This document shows, in pieces, positions 7,398-14,164 of a stretch of 14,376 nucleotides of DNA (its first letter is position 1; every line of letters begins with the position of its first letter). The notes under the pieces were generated by a model, which did not search any database, had not been told where the DNA came from, and saw nothing but the letters and a program-made list of their open reading frames with translations. Both the position numbers and the translations under genes were made by a program. This DNA comes from Pseudomonadota bacterium (GTDB lineage Bacteria > Pseudomonadota > Alphaproteobacteria > Acetobacterales > Acetobacteraceae): the NCBI GenBank assembly GCA_023424475.1, contig JAFADX010000243.1:1-14376 (forward strand), given 5' to 3'.

Positions 7398-8054
7398 ATG
7401 GACGTCGCCGCGGCCTTCCGCTCCATCGGGATCACGAAGGACTACGGCGGCCTCGACCTGTCCGCCCTGCCGGTCGACTGGCAGGGCTGGAATTCCGAGC
7501 ACGGCATCTTCCGCACCGTGCTCGACCAGACCCGGGCCGGCCTCGTCATCGAGGTCGGCACCTGGAAGGGCGCCTCGGTGCGGCACATGCACCAGGTCTC
7601 CCGCCGCCTCGGCCTTTCGACGCGCTTCATCTGCATCGACACCTGGCTCGGTTCGAACGTCGAGCACTGGCTCGAGCCCGAGCTGCGGAAGAGCCTGAAG
7701 CTGCGCCATGGCTATCCGGACATGTTCCCGCAATTCCTGCGCAACATGACGGCGGCGGGCATCATCGACGACGTCTTCCCGCTGCCGATGACGACGACGG
7801 GGGCGGCCCACCTGCTCAAGCGCCTCGGCATCGTCGCGGATGCGATCTATGTCGATGCCGGGCATGAGGAGGAGGAGGTCCACCTCGACCTGCGCCTCTA
7901 TCACGACCTGTTGCGCCCGGGTGGCGTCCTGTTCGGCGACGACTACGATTCCTCCTGGCCCGGCGTGGTGTCGGCGGTGAACCGCTTCGCCGCCGAGCAT
8001 CGCTGCATGCTGCAGACCGCCTGGCCGAAGTTCATGATGGTGAAGCGCGCCTGA
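7398..8054 (+). CDS. Class I SAM-dependent methyltransferase (Methyltransf_24 type)
   Basis: A 218-residue Rossmann-fold methyltransferase. Motif I is EVGTWKG (52-58), the acidic residue closing beta-2 is D81 (ICIDTW), and a Methyltransf_24-type block YVDAGHEEEEV (151-161) precedes LRPGGVLFGDDY (172-183). There is no signal peptide or membrane segment, so it should be cytosolic. The substrate is unknown; relatives modify small molecules or sugars, and nothing here narrows that. The ATG lies 4 bases after the metK stop, and the stop overlaps the trmB start as TGATG, so the three are translated as one operon. It interposes between metK and trmB, which are adjacent in many alphaproteobacteria. 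Confidence 0.88.
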   Translation: MDVAAAFRSIGITKDYGGLDLSALPVDWQGWNSEHGIFRTVLDQTRAGLVIEVGTWKGASVRHMHQVSRRLGLSTRFICIDTWLGSNVEHWLEPELRKSLKLRHGYPDMFPQFLRNMTAAGIIDDVFPLPMTTTGAAHLLKRLGIVADAIYVDAGHEEEEVHLDLRLYHDLLRPGGVLFGDDYDSSWPGVVSAVNRFAAEHRCMLQTAWPKFMMVKRA

Positions 8055-8794
8055 TGCATGGAACCGCCACCGGCCCCGATCGCCCGCCCCTCGCCGAGGG
8101 TGTCCCCGACCGCCTCTATGGCCGCCGGCGCGGCCATCCGCTGCGCCCGCGCCAGGAACGGCTGCTGAACGAGGCGCTGCCCCGCTTCCGCCTGACGGTC
8201 GCCGAGGCGGTGGCCTGCCGGACCCTGTTCCCCGGCGCCGCCGACCTGTGGCTCGAGGTCGGCTTCGGCGGCGGCGAGCATGCACTGGCGCTGGCCGAGG
8301 CGCACCCGGAGGTCGTGCTGATCGCCTCCGAGGTCTTCGAGAACGGCCTCTGCTCCCTCCTCACGCGCATCGTGCCGGACGGGGAGGAGGCGACCGCGCC
8401 GGTGCCCGAGCGCCTGCGCCTCTGGCCCGAGGATGCGCGCCACCTGCTGACGGCGCTGCCCGAGGGCGCGCTCGGCCGGCTGTATCTGATGTTCCCCGAT
8501 CCCTGGCCCAAGGCGCGGCACGCCAAGCGGCGCTTCGTGCATCCCGCGATGCTGCCCGTCGTTGCCCGCGCGCTGCGCCCGGGCGCGGAATGGCGCATCG
8601 CGAGCGACGACCCGACCTACCAGGGCTGGGTCGAGGAGGTGCTGGCCGGGCAGCCCTACTTCACCTGCCGCGACCTGGCCGCCGGCGCGCGCCCGGAGGG
8701 CTGGCACCCGACGCGCTACGAGGCGAAGGCGATCCGCGAGGGCCGCACCCCGCATTACTGGACCTTCGTCAGGAGCGAGGCGTCATGCAGCTGA
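8054..8794 (+). CDS. trmB: tRNA (guanine-N7-)-methyltransferase TrmB
   Basis: A 246-residue enzyme that forms m7G46 in the variable loop of tRNAs, using SAM. Clear family marks are LYGRRRGHPLRPRQ near the N-terminus (21-34), the SAM loop EVGFGGGEH (68-76), the catalytic/tRNA-binding block FPDPWPKARHAKRR (147-160), and the C-terminal PTRYEAKAIREG (219-230). Length is normal for TrmB. The ATG overlaps the upstream stop by one base (TGATG), indicating translational coupling, and its 3' end overlaps the next gene by 10 bases. Assignment is secure. Confidence 0.98.
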   Translation: MHGTATGPDRPPLAEGVPDRLYGRRRGHPLRPRQERLLNEALPRFRLTVAEAVACRTLFPGAADLWLEVGFGGGEHALALAEAHPEVVLIASEVFENGLCSLLTRIVPDGEEATAPVPERLRLWPEDARHLLTALPEGALGRLYLMFPDPWPKARHAKRRFVHPAMLPVVARALRPGAEWRIASDDPTYQGWVEEVLAGQPYFTCRDLAAGARPEGWHPTRYEAKAIREGRTPHYWTFVRSEASCS

Positions 8795-9543
8795 ACGGTG
8801 CCGTCGCGCTGGTGACCGGCGCGGGATCGGGCCTCGGCGCCGCGACGGCCGAGGCGCTTGCCGGCGCCGGCGCGCAGGTCGTCGCGATGGACCTCAACGC
8901 CGGGGGCCTTGCCGCGCTGGGCGCGCGCTGCGACGTCACGCCGGTCGCCGGCGACGTCGCCAGCGAGGCCGATGTCGCCGGTGCGCTGGAGGCGGCGAAG
9001 GGACTCGGCCCGCTGCGGCTCGCGGTGAACTGCGCCGGCATCGCGCCGGCGGCGCGCGTGGTCGGGCGCAACGGCGCGCATGACCTTGCGCTGTTCGAGA
9101 AGACGCTGCGGGTGAACCTGCTCGGCACCTTCAACGTGCTGCGGCTCGCCGCGCAGCGGATGCAGGGGTTCGACCCGACGGCGCCGGACGGGGAACGCGG
9201 GGTGATCGTCAATACCGCCTCCATCGCCGCCGAGGACGGGCAGATCGGGCAATGCGCCTATGCCGCCTCCAAGGCCGGGGTGATGGGGCTGACGCTGCCG
9301 GCGGCGCGGGAACTGGCGAAGTCCGGCATCCGGGTCGTCACCATCGCGCCGGGACTGTTCGAGACGCCGATGCTCGCCGGCCTGCCCGAGGCCGCGCAGG
9401 CGGCGATCCGCGCCCTGCCGCCCTTTCCCGCGCGCCTCGGCAGGCCCGGGGAATTCGCCGCGCTGGTGCTGGCGATCTGCGCCAATCCGCTGCTCAACGG
9501 CACGACGCTGCGTTTCGATTCGGGGCTTCGCCTGCCGCCCTGA
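8785..9543 (+). CDS. SDR dehydrogenase, 3-hydroxyacyl-CoA dehydrogenase type-2-like
   Basis: A 252-residue classical short-chain dehydrogenase. The cofactor motif is TGAGSGLG (11-18); D36 at the end of beta-2 favours NAD(H). NCAG is at 82-85, N111 in RVNLLG, and the catalytic S146, Y159 and K163 (YAASK) are present. The stretch NTASIAAEDGQIGQCAYAAS and the following PGLFETPML resemble the HSD17B10/3-hydroxy-2-methylbutyryl-CoA dehydrogenase group, which oxidises 3-hydroxyacyl-CoAs in fatty acid or isoleucine breakdown; the exact substrate is inferred. AGGAG lies 9 bases before the ATG, inside the end of trmB. The stop is separated by one base from the convergent DUF4087 gene. Confidence 0.92.
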   Translation: MQLNGAVALVTGAGSGLGAATAEALAGAGAQVVAMDLNAGGLAALGARCDVTPVAGDVASEADVAGALEAAKGLGPLRLAVNCAGIAPAARVVGRNGAHDLALFEKTLRVNLLGTFNVLRLAAQRMQGFDPTAPDGERGVIVNTASIAAEDGQIGQCAYAASKAGVMGLTLPAARELAKSGIRVVTIAPGLFETPMLAGLPEAAQAAIRALPPFPARLGRPGEFAALVLAICANPLLNGTTLRFDSGLRLPP

Positions 9544-9544
9544 C

Positions 9545-9913
9545 CTATTCCGGCGGCAGCGCGCGGTCGGCGCGGCAGCGCGAGAGCGGGATCTGCTGCG
9601 CGGCCTCGATGCTGCGGATGCGGCGCGCGGCGGGGTCGGTGGTGACCGTCAGGCAGGCGCAGCCATGGCCGTACCAGCCATTGGTCCGCACCCAGTCGCG
9701 GGTGGTGAGGTCGGGGATCCGGTCCATGCCGGGCGGGCGCGGCTCGCCCTGGAAGGCGATGTCCCAGCGGCCGTCGCGGTCGATCAGCCACCAGTTTGCC
9801 GGCGTGGGGTTGTGGATCCAGCCGCAGCGGCGCTCGCCCGCCGCGGCGGGGGATGCCGCGAGCAGCGGCAGGAGCAGGACGGCCAGCGGGATCAGGGGCG
9901 GGTGGCGTGGCAT
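9545..9913 (-). CDS. Exported DUF4087-family protein
   Basis: A 122-residue protein with a clear Sec signal peptide: hydrophobic LIPLAVLLLPLLAA and likely cleavage after AAA at about residue 25. The mature part begins GERRCGWIHNPTPANWWL and continues with DWVRTNGWYGHGCACL (73-88), features I recognise as DUF4087. No function is known for the family. Mature cysteines are C30, C85, C87 and C113, an even number that fits two disulfides in the periplasm, though CAC could also bind a metal. It converges tail to tail with the dehydrogenase, one base apart, leaving no room for a separate terminator. Confidence 0.85.
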   Translation of the reverse strand: MPRHPPLIPLAVLLLPLLAASPAAAGERRCGWIHNPTPANWWLIDRDGRWDIAFQGEPRPPGMDRIPDLTTRDWVRTNGWYGHGCACLTVTTDPAARRIRSIEAAQQIPLSRCRADRALPPE

Positions 9914-9959
9914 GACCGGCAGGCTCGCACGACCGGCCGGCGCTGCGTAGGCGGCGCGT

Positions 9960-9976
9960 GGCGCGCGGGGCGCGCC
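9960..9976 (-). terminator. GC hairpin after cytochrome b561 gene
   Basis: Perfect inverted repeat GGCGCGC-GGG-GCGCGCC (7-base stem, 3-base loop) 4 bases beyond the cytochrome b stop codon on the minus strand. No T-tract follows, so it is at best a weak or Rho-assisted terminator, or an mRNA 3'-end stabiliser. Confidence 0.35.
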
Positions 9977-9979
9977 GGG

Positions 9980-10654
9980 TCACCTTCCGGCGGCACCGCG
10001 CCCGAGCATCGCCCGCAGCGTCGTGCGGCCCTCGAGGTGATGGACCACAGCCATGCCCGCATGCCCGAGGGCGAGCAGCACCAGCGCCCAGGCCGCGACC
10101 TCGTGGACCGGGCGGATCGCCGCGTAGAGCGCCTCGCTGGCCGGCAGCAGGTGCGGCACGGGCATGAGCAGGAAGAGCGTCGTCTCGATCTGCCCCGGCG
10201 CCGCGCTGGCGCTGAGGTAGCCGAGCACCGGCACCGCGATCAGCAGCAGGTAGAGCACGGTATGCGCGGCTTCCGCGAGGCGCCGCTGCCAGGCCGGGAT
10301 CCCGGCGTCCCCGGCGGGCCGCCCGCGCCGCAGCCGCAGCCAGAGGCGCCAGAGCGCGAGCGGCGGCACCAGCAGGCCGAGCGACTTGTGCAGTTGGTAG
10401 GCGATGATCTTCTGCAGCAGCAGCGTCAGCGGCAGCGCCACCATGGTCAGCCCGATCGCGAAGGTTGCGACGACCAGGCCGGCGACGGCCCAGTGCAGCC
10501 GGCGCTGCGCCCCGCTCCAGCCCCCGGTGTCCGCCTGGAAACCCGGCACCGCCCGCACCCCTATCCGGCCACCCGGCGACAGTATCCTGGATGGATCACC
10601 ACCTGGATGGATCATCAGGCGCGGGTCGGCGCCAGCCACCGGATTGCGCCCCAT
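9980..10654 (-). CDS. Cytochrome b561-family membrane protein
   Basis: A 224-residue integral membrane di-heme cytochrome b of the prokaryotic b561 (CybB/YceJ) family, expected to pass electrons from the quinone pool in the inner membrane. Four helices lie at about 53-74, 88-106, 130-149 and 184-206. Likely heme ligands include H54 (RLHW), H89 (QLHKS), H131 (AAHTV) and H184 (PVHEV); the tail has more histidines at 198, 205 and 206. The ATG at 10654 has GGAG about 8 bases upstream and lies 21 bases after the yceI stop. Family members usually start about 10-15 residues before the first helix, which would favour a GTG at 10558. The 5' end also holds an unusual direct repeat. Confidence 0.87.
   Translation of the reverse strand: MGRNPVAGADPRLMIHPGGDPSRILSPGGRIGVRAVPGFQADTGGWSGAQRRLHWAVAGLVVATFAIGLTMVALPLTLLLQKIIAYQLHKSLGLLVPPLALWRLWLRLRRGRPAGDAGIPAWQRRLAEAAHTVLYLLLIAVPVLGYLSASAAPGQIETTLFLLMPVPHLLPASEALYAAIRPVHEVAAWALVLLALGHAGMAVVHHLEGRTTLRAMLGRGAAGR
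10586..10614. repeat. Perfect 13-base tandem direct repeat
   Basis: CCTGGATGGATCA occurs at 10586-10598 and again at 10602-10614, separated by CCA (16-base period). The period is not a multiple of three, so the repeat is not a protein repeat. On the minus strand a -10-like GATACT (10581-10586) abuts it, 22 bases before the alternative GTG start of the cytochrome b561 gene. This is the layout of an operator over a promoter, but no regulator is identified. Confidence 0.6.
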
Positions 10655-10675
10655 GGCGCATCTCCGGGCAGTCTT

Positions 10676-11263
10676 TCAGATGACGAGGCTGACACGGACG
10701 GCGAGGCGGATGGTATCGGAGATCGCGGCCTGTTCCGCCGTCATGCCGAATTCGGAGCGCTTCATGTCGCCGGCGGCGGAAAATGCCGCGATGTCCTTGC
10801 CTGAGGCCGGGTCCCTCCTGCGGTCGAGCAGCCGCGCCTCCAGCCGCAGCGGCCGCGTGACGCCGCGGATCGTCAGATTCCCCGCGAGGACGAAGTGCGA
10901 GAGCGTGCCCTCCCCGGTCGCGGCGCCGTTGAAGGTCGCCTCGGGGAACTGGTCCACGTCGAAGAAGGCGGGTGAGCGGAGCAGATCGACCGCGCCGGGA
11001 TAGGCGAGGCTGACGGCCCGGGTGCGGATGGTGGCCTCGACCTCGGTCGTGAGCGGACGGTCGGGGTCGATCAGCAGGTCGCAGGAAAAGTCATCGAAAT
11101 GGCCCGTCGAGGTCAGCACGCCGAGATGGCGGGCCATGAACTCGAGCTGTCCGCGGGTCTGGTCGAAGACATAGCGGGTGCGTGCCGCCGCCGGCCGCGC
11201 CAGGGGCAGGACGCCGAGCGCCCCAGCCATCATCACCCGCCGGCCAACCGGGATCCGTGCCAT
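10676..11263 (-). CDS. YceI-family periplasmic protein
   Basis: A 195-residue exported protein of the YceI family, a lipocalin-like beta-barrel that in studied members binds isoprenoid-type lipids. The signal peptide has twin arginines (GRRVMMAGALG), possibly Tat-type, with cleavage likely after AAA at about residue 27. Family marks are YVFDQTRGQLEFMARHLG (31-48), SPAFFDVDQFPEATF (97-111), GNLTIRGVTRPL (128-139) and DMKRSEFGM (166-174). Length is normal. GGAGGA (11272-11277) sits 8 bases before the ATG. It precedes the cytochrome b561 gene by about 20 bases, mirroring the yceI/yceJ pair of E. coli, so the two probably act together in the envelope. Confidence 0.95.
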   Translation of the reverse strand: MARIPVGRRVMMAGALGVLPLARPAAARTRYVFDQTRGQLEFMARHLGVLTSTGHFDDFSCDLLIDPDRPLTTEVEATIRTRAVSLAYPGAVDLLRSPAFFDVDQFPEATFNGAATGEGTLSHFVLAGNLTIRGVTRPLRLEARLLDRRRDPASGKDIAAFSAAGDMKRSEFGMTAEQAAISDTIRLAVRVSLVI

Positions 11264-11284
11264 CGCAGGTGTCCTCCGCGGGCG

Positions 11285-11314
11285 ATCATTCCGGAGCTCC
11301 CGGCGCCTGCGCAA
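11285..11314 (-). promoter_or_regulatory. Candidate promoter for yceI operon
   Basis: On the minus strand, TTGCGC (11309-11314) and AATGAT (11285-11290) with an 18-base spacer. The start would fall just upstream of the yceI ribosome binding site. The -35 is a partial match and the -10 matches at 4 of 6 positions. Confidence 0.35.
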
Positions 11315-11325
11315 GCCCCGCTTGC
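11311..11325. promoter_or_regulatory. Palindrome between divergent yceI and rimP promoters
   Basis: Perfect inverted repeat GCAAGC-CCC-GCTTGC. Each half contains the TTGC of the candidate -35 box of one of the two divergent promoters, so a protein bound here could affect both. It may simply reflect two back-to-back -35 boxes. Confidence 0.4.
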
Positions 11326-11350
11326 ATCCCCGGCGCCGAAATGTCATGTA
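11322..11350 (+). promoter_or_regulatory. Candidate promoter for rimP-nusA-infB operon
   Basis: TTGCAT (11322-11327), a 17-base spacer, and CATGTA (11345-11350). The -10 is weak. A dyad ATGTC (11341-11345)/GACAT (11358-11362) overlaps it. Some promoter must lie in this stretch because the operon has no same-strand gene upstream. Confidence 0.35.
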
Positions 11351-11408
11351 GCCACCCGACATCATCCGCATCGAACGGGGGGTGGCCTTGCAAGGGGCCG
11401 CCTTTTTT
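11351..11408 (+). terminator. Intrinsic terminator/attenuator in the rimP leader
   Basis: Terminator stem GGTGGCC (11381-11387) with GGCCGCC (11396-11402), seven pairs including one G-U and an 8-base loop, followed by six T residues (11403-11408). It ends 5 bases before the rimP TTG start. An upstream segment GCCACCC (11351-11357) is perfectly complementary to GGGTGGC (11380-11386), overlapping the 5' terminator arm, so a competing antiterminator stem can form if the transcript starts far enough upstream. The only upstream gene nearby is on the other strand. This suggests attenuation of the rimP-nusA-infB operon. An Rfam 'rimP leader' with a terminator is described in gammaproteobacteria; similarity to it is conceptual only. 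Confidence 0.7.
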
Positions 11409-11413
11409 GTTGC

Positions 11414-11941
11414 TTGAACGAGACTGCCGACCTGCCCCGGCATGAGGGCCTCGAGGCCCGCATCGCCGAGGCCATCCTGCCCACCCTGACCCATCTGGGC
11501 TACGAGCTCGTGCGCGTGCAGGTTTCGGGCAAGGAGCGGCCGACCGTGCAGATCATGGCCGACCGCGCCGACGAGGCGACCTTCACCGTCGAGGATTGCG
11601 AGGCGATCAGCCACGCCGTCGGCGCCGTGCTCGACGTTGCCGACCCGATCAAGGGGGAGTGGATGCTCGAGGTCTCCTCCGCCGGGATCGACCGGCCGCT
11701 GACCCGGGCGAAGGACTGGAACCGGTTTGCCGGCCATGTCGCGACGGTCGAGCTCGCCATCCCGCAGGATGGGCGCAGGCGTTTCCGCGGCATCGCGCTC
11801 GGCGCGGATGCCGAGACGGCGCGCCTCAGGCTCGAGGACGGGACCGAGCTCGCCTTCCCGCGCTCGAATATCCGCAGGGCCAAGCTCGTGCTGACCGATG
11901 AACTGATCGCCGCCACCGCGGCGCCACCGACGAAGAACTGA
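11414..11941 (+). CDS. rimP: Ribosome maturation factor RimP
   Basis: A 175-residue protein needed for maturation of the 30S ribosomal subunit. The N-terminal domain (about 11-92) shows GLEARIAEAILPTLTHLGYE and the family signature LEVSSAGIDRPLT (85-97), with alanine where proline is usual in SSPG. The C-terminal SH3-like domain covers about 98-160. The TTG start is chosen because it is the only start near the conserved N-terminus; the frame upstream runs into the terminator and yceI. No Shine-Dalgarno is visible, so initiation may be weak or controlled by the leader fold. nusA begins 13 bases after its stop. Confidence 0.93.
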   Translation: MNETADLPRHEGLEARIAEAILPTLTHLGYELVRVQVSGKERPTVQIMADRADEATFTVEDCEAISHAVGAVLDVADPIKGEWMLEVSSAGIDRPLTRAKDWNRFAGHVATVELAIPQDGRRRFRGIALGADAETARLRLEDGTELAFPRSNIRRAKLVLTDELIAATAAPPTKN

Positions 11942-11954
11942 GAGGATTGGCATC

Positions 11955-13499
11955 ATGGCCATCGATGTCGCCATCGCCCGCCCCGAACTGCTGCAGGTCG
12001 CCGACGCCGTCGCGCGCGAGAAGATGATCGAGCGCGACGAGGTGCTCGAGGCGATGGAGCAGGCCATCCAGAAGGCCGGCCGCGCCAAGTACGGCCACGA
12101 GAAAGACATCCGCGCCACCATCGACCGCAAGAACGGCGAGGTGAAGCTCTCCCGCTGGACCGAGGTGGTCGAGGAGGAGCCGGTCGAGAACGAGGCGACG
12201 CAGATCCCGGTCCGCATCGCCCAGAAGATCAAGCCGGGCATCCAGGTGGGCGAGTTCATCGTCGATCCGCTGCCGCCGATCGATTTCGGCCGCATCGCCG
12301 CCCAGACCGCCAAGCAGGTGATCGTCCAGCGCGTGCGCGAGGTCGAGCGCGGCAAGCAGTTCCAGGAATACAAGGACCGCGTCGGCGAGATCATCAACGG
12401 CATCGTCAAGCGCACCGAGTACGGCAACCTGATGGTGGACCTCGGCCGCGCCGAGGCGCTGCTGCGCCGCGACGAGACCATCCCGCGCGAGGCTTTCCGC
12501 AACGGGGACCGCGTGCGCGCCTACATCTACGACGTGCGCGAGGAGCCGCGCGGGCCGCAGATCTTCCTGTCGCGGACGCATCCCGGCTTCCTCGCGAAGC
12601 TGTTCGCGCAGGAAGTGCCCGAAATCTACGACGGCATCATCGAGATCAAGGCGGTGGCCCGCGACCCCGGCTCGCGCGCCAAGATGGCCGTCATCAGCCG
12701 CGATTCCAGCATCGATCCGGTGGGCGCCTGCGTCGGCATGCGCGGGTCCCGCGTGCAGGCGGTGGTCGCGGAACTGCAGGGCGAGAAGATCGACATCATC
12801 CCCTGGTCCCCGGATTTCGCGACCTTCATCGTGAACGCGCTGGCACCGGCCGAGGTCTCGAAGGTCGTGCTCGACGAGGACGGCAAGCGTTGCGAGGTGG
12901 TGGTGCCGGACGACCAGCTCTCGCTGGCGATCGGCCGGCGCGGGCAGAATGTGCGCCTTGCGTCGCAACTCACCCGCTACGATATCGACATCCTCACCGA
13001 GGCCGAGGAATCCGAGCGCCGGCAGGAGGAATTCCGCAAGCGCACGGGCCTCTTCGTCGAGGCGCTGGACGTCGATGACGTGATCGCCGGCCTGCTGGTG
13101 CAGGAAGGCTTCGGCACCATCGAGGACATCGTCCAGGTCGAGGACGAGGAACTCGCCGGTATCGAGGGCTTCGACGAGAGCGTCGCGGCCGAGCTGAAGC
13201 GCCGGGCCCAGGCCTTCCTGGACAAGCGTGACGGCGAGTTCGAGGAGAAGCGCCGCGAGATGGGCGTGGTGGACGAGCTCGCCGAGATCGGCGGCTTCAG
13301 CCCGGCGATGATGGTGTCGCTGGGCGAGAAGGGCGTGAAGACCCTCGAGGACCTGGCCGACCTGGCGGGCGACGAACTGGTCGAGATCCTCGGCGCCGAG
13401 GTGGTGGACGAGGAGACCGCCAACGCCATCGTCATGGAGGCGCGCCGCCGTGCCGGCTGGCTCGGCGAGGAAGAGGGCGCGGGTGACGGAGACGCCTGA
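11955..13499 (+). CDS. nusA: Transcription termination/antitermination factor NusA
   Basis: A 514-residue RNA polymerase-binding protein that controls pausing, termination and antitermination. Domains in order: N-terminal polymerase-binding domain (about 1-130), S1 RNA-binding domain (about 140-207), KH1 with GACVGMRGSRVQAV (257-270), KH2 with LAIGRRGQNVRLA (324-336), and two C-terminal helix-hairpin-helix repeats (about 370-430 and 450-505). The C-terminus is acidic. Length is typical of proteobacterial NusA with the repeats. AGAGGA lies about 8 bases before the ATG. In E. coli NusA represses its own operon, which makes the terminator upstream of rimP notable. Confidence 0.98.
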   Translation: MAIDVAIARPELLQVADAVAREKMIERDEVLEAMEQAIQKAGRAKYGHEKDIRATIDRKNGEVKLSRWTEVVEEEPVENEATQIPVRIAQKIKPGIQVGEFIVDPLPPIDFGRIAAQTAKQVIVQRVREVERGKQFQEYKDRVGEIINGIVKRTEYGNLMVDLGRAEALLRRDETIPREAFRNGDRVRAYIYDVREEPRGPQIFLSRTHPGFLAKLFAQEVPEIYDGIIEIKAVARDPGSRAKMAVISRDSSIDPVGACVGMRGSRVQAVVAELQGEKIDIIPWSPDFATFIVNALAPAEVSKVVLDEDGKRCEVVVPDDQLSLAIGRRGQNVRLASQLTRYDIDILTEAEESERRQEEFRKRTGLFVEALDVDDVIAGLLVQEGFGTIEDIVQVEDEELAGIEGFDESVAAELKRRAQAFLDKRDGEFEEKRREMGVVDELAEIGGFSPAMMVSLGEKGVKTLEDLADLAGDELVEILGAEVVDEETANAIVMEARRRAGWLGEEEGAGDGDA

Positions 13500-14103
13500 G
13501 GACGCGCCCGGGGCGGAGGAGCCGGAGACCGGCCCCTTCCGCCGCTGCATCGCGACGCGCGAGGTTCAGCCGAAGGAGCGGATGATCCGTTTCGTTCTGG
13601 GACCGGGGCGCGAGGTGGTGCCGGATCTGGCAGGGAAACTGCCGGGCCGGGGAATGTGGTTGAGCGCGCGGGGCGATGTGCTAGAAACCGCGCTGAGCCG
13701 CGGGGCCTTCCATCGGGCCGCGCGTGGGCAGGTGACGCTTCCCTCCGACCTTCGCGCGCGGATCGAGGACGGTCTTCGCGCCCGCGTCCGCGACCTTCTG
13801 GGCCTGGCCCGGCGGGCCGGGCAGGCGGTTTCGGGGTGGCAGGCGGCGCGGGAATGGCTTCAGGCCGGTCGCGCGGGACTGCTGGTCCAGGCTTCGGACG
13901 GGAGCCCGGCGGAGCGCGAGCGCTTCGGCGGGCGGCACCTTCCGGCGGTTTCGCCGCTGACGGCGGCGGAACTCGGCGTGGTCTTCGGGCGCGACCACGC
14001 GGTGCATGTGGTGGTGGCGCCCGGCCGGCTGGCGGAAGCCATCCGGGTCGAGGCGGAGCGGTTGGCGGGCTTTGCCCTCCCTCGGCCGGTGACTGGGATC
14101 TGA
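13483..14103 (+). CDS. YlxR (DUF448)-L7Ae-like fused RNA-binding protein
   Basis: A 206-residue protein. The N-terminal YlxR/DUF448 domain shows RRCIATRE (20-27), MIRFV and LPGRGMWL (53-60). The C-terminal half (about 103-200), beginning DLLGLARRAGQAVSGW, looks like the YlxQ/L7Ae-type RNA-binding fold. In Firmicutes these are two separate genes between nusA and infB; here they are one reading frame, as is common in alphaproteobacteria. The function is probably nucleic acid binding linked to transcription or ribosomes. The GTG at 13483 overlaps the nusA end by 17 bases and has AGAGGG a few bases upstream; an ATG-like longer start at 13450 would add 11 unconserved residues. Confidence 0.92.
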   Translation: MTETPEDAPGAEEPETGPFRRCIATREVQPKERMIRFVLGPGREVVPDLAGKLPGRGMWLSARGDVLETALSRGAFHRAARGQVTLPSDLRARIEDGLRARVRDLLGLARRAGQAVSGWQAAREWLQAGRAGLLVQASDGSPAERERFGGRHLPAVSPLTAAELGVVFGRDHAVHVVVAPGRLAEAIRVEAERLAGFALPRPVTGI

Positions 14104-14164
14104 GGGTCGCGCGCTGGGCGCGGCCCTGTCGTTGTAGTGTTTGGGATCGGGTTCGGATCGGCGA

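Noticed and set aside
5654..7435. Minus-strand open frame of 593 codons opposite metK
   Set aside because: metK and the hrpB N-terminus account for this DNA; the frame is a shadow kept open by high GC.
4162..7698. Plus-strand open frame of 1178 codons across hrpB and metK
   Set aside because: It crosses two well-supported genes and their divergent promoter region in the wrong frame, and the product is Arg/Gly/Pro-rich without motifs.
11264..11413. Initiator tRNA gene upstream of rimP, as in E. coli
   Set aside because: No cloverleaf or T-loop consensus is present in the 150-base gap.
10676..12502. Minus-strand frame fusing yceI with sequence opposite rimP and nusA
   Set aside because: Only the last 195 residues are YceI; the upstream part is antisense to rimP and nusA, and a strong ribosome binding site marks the ATG at 11263.
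11826..13550. Minus-strand open frame of 574 codons opposite nusA
   Set aside because: Leu/Asp/His-rich reverse reading of nusA, a typical antisense shadow with no recognisable domain.
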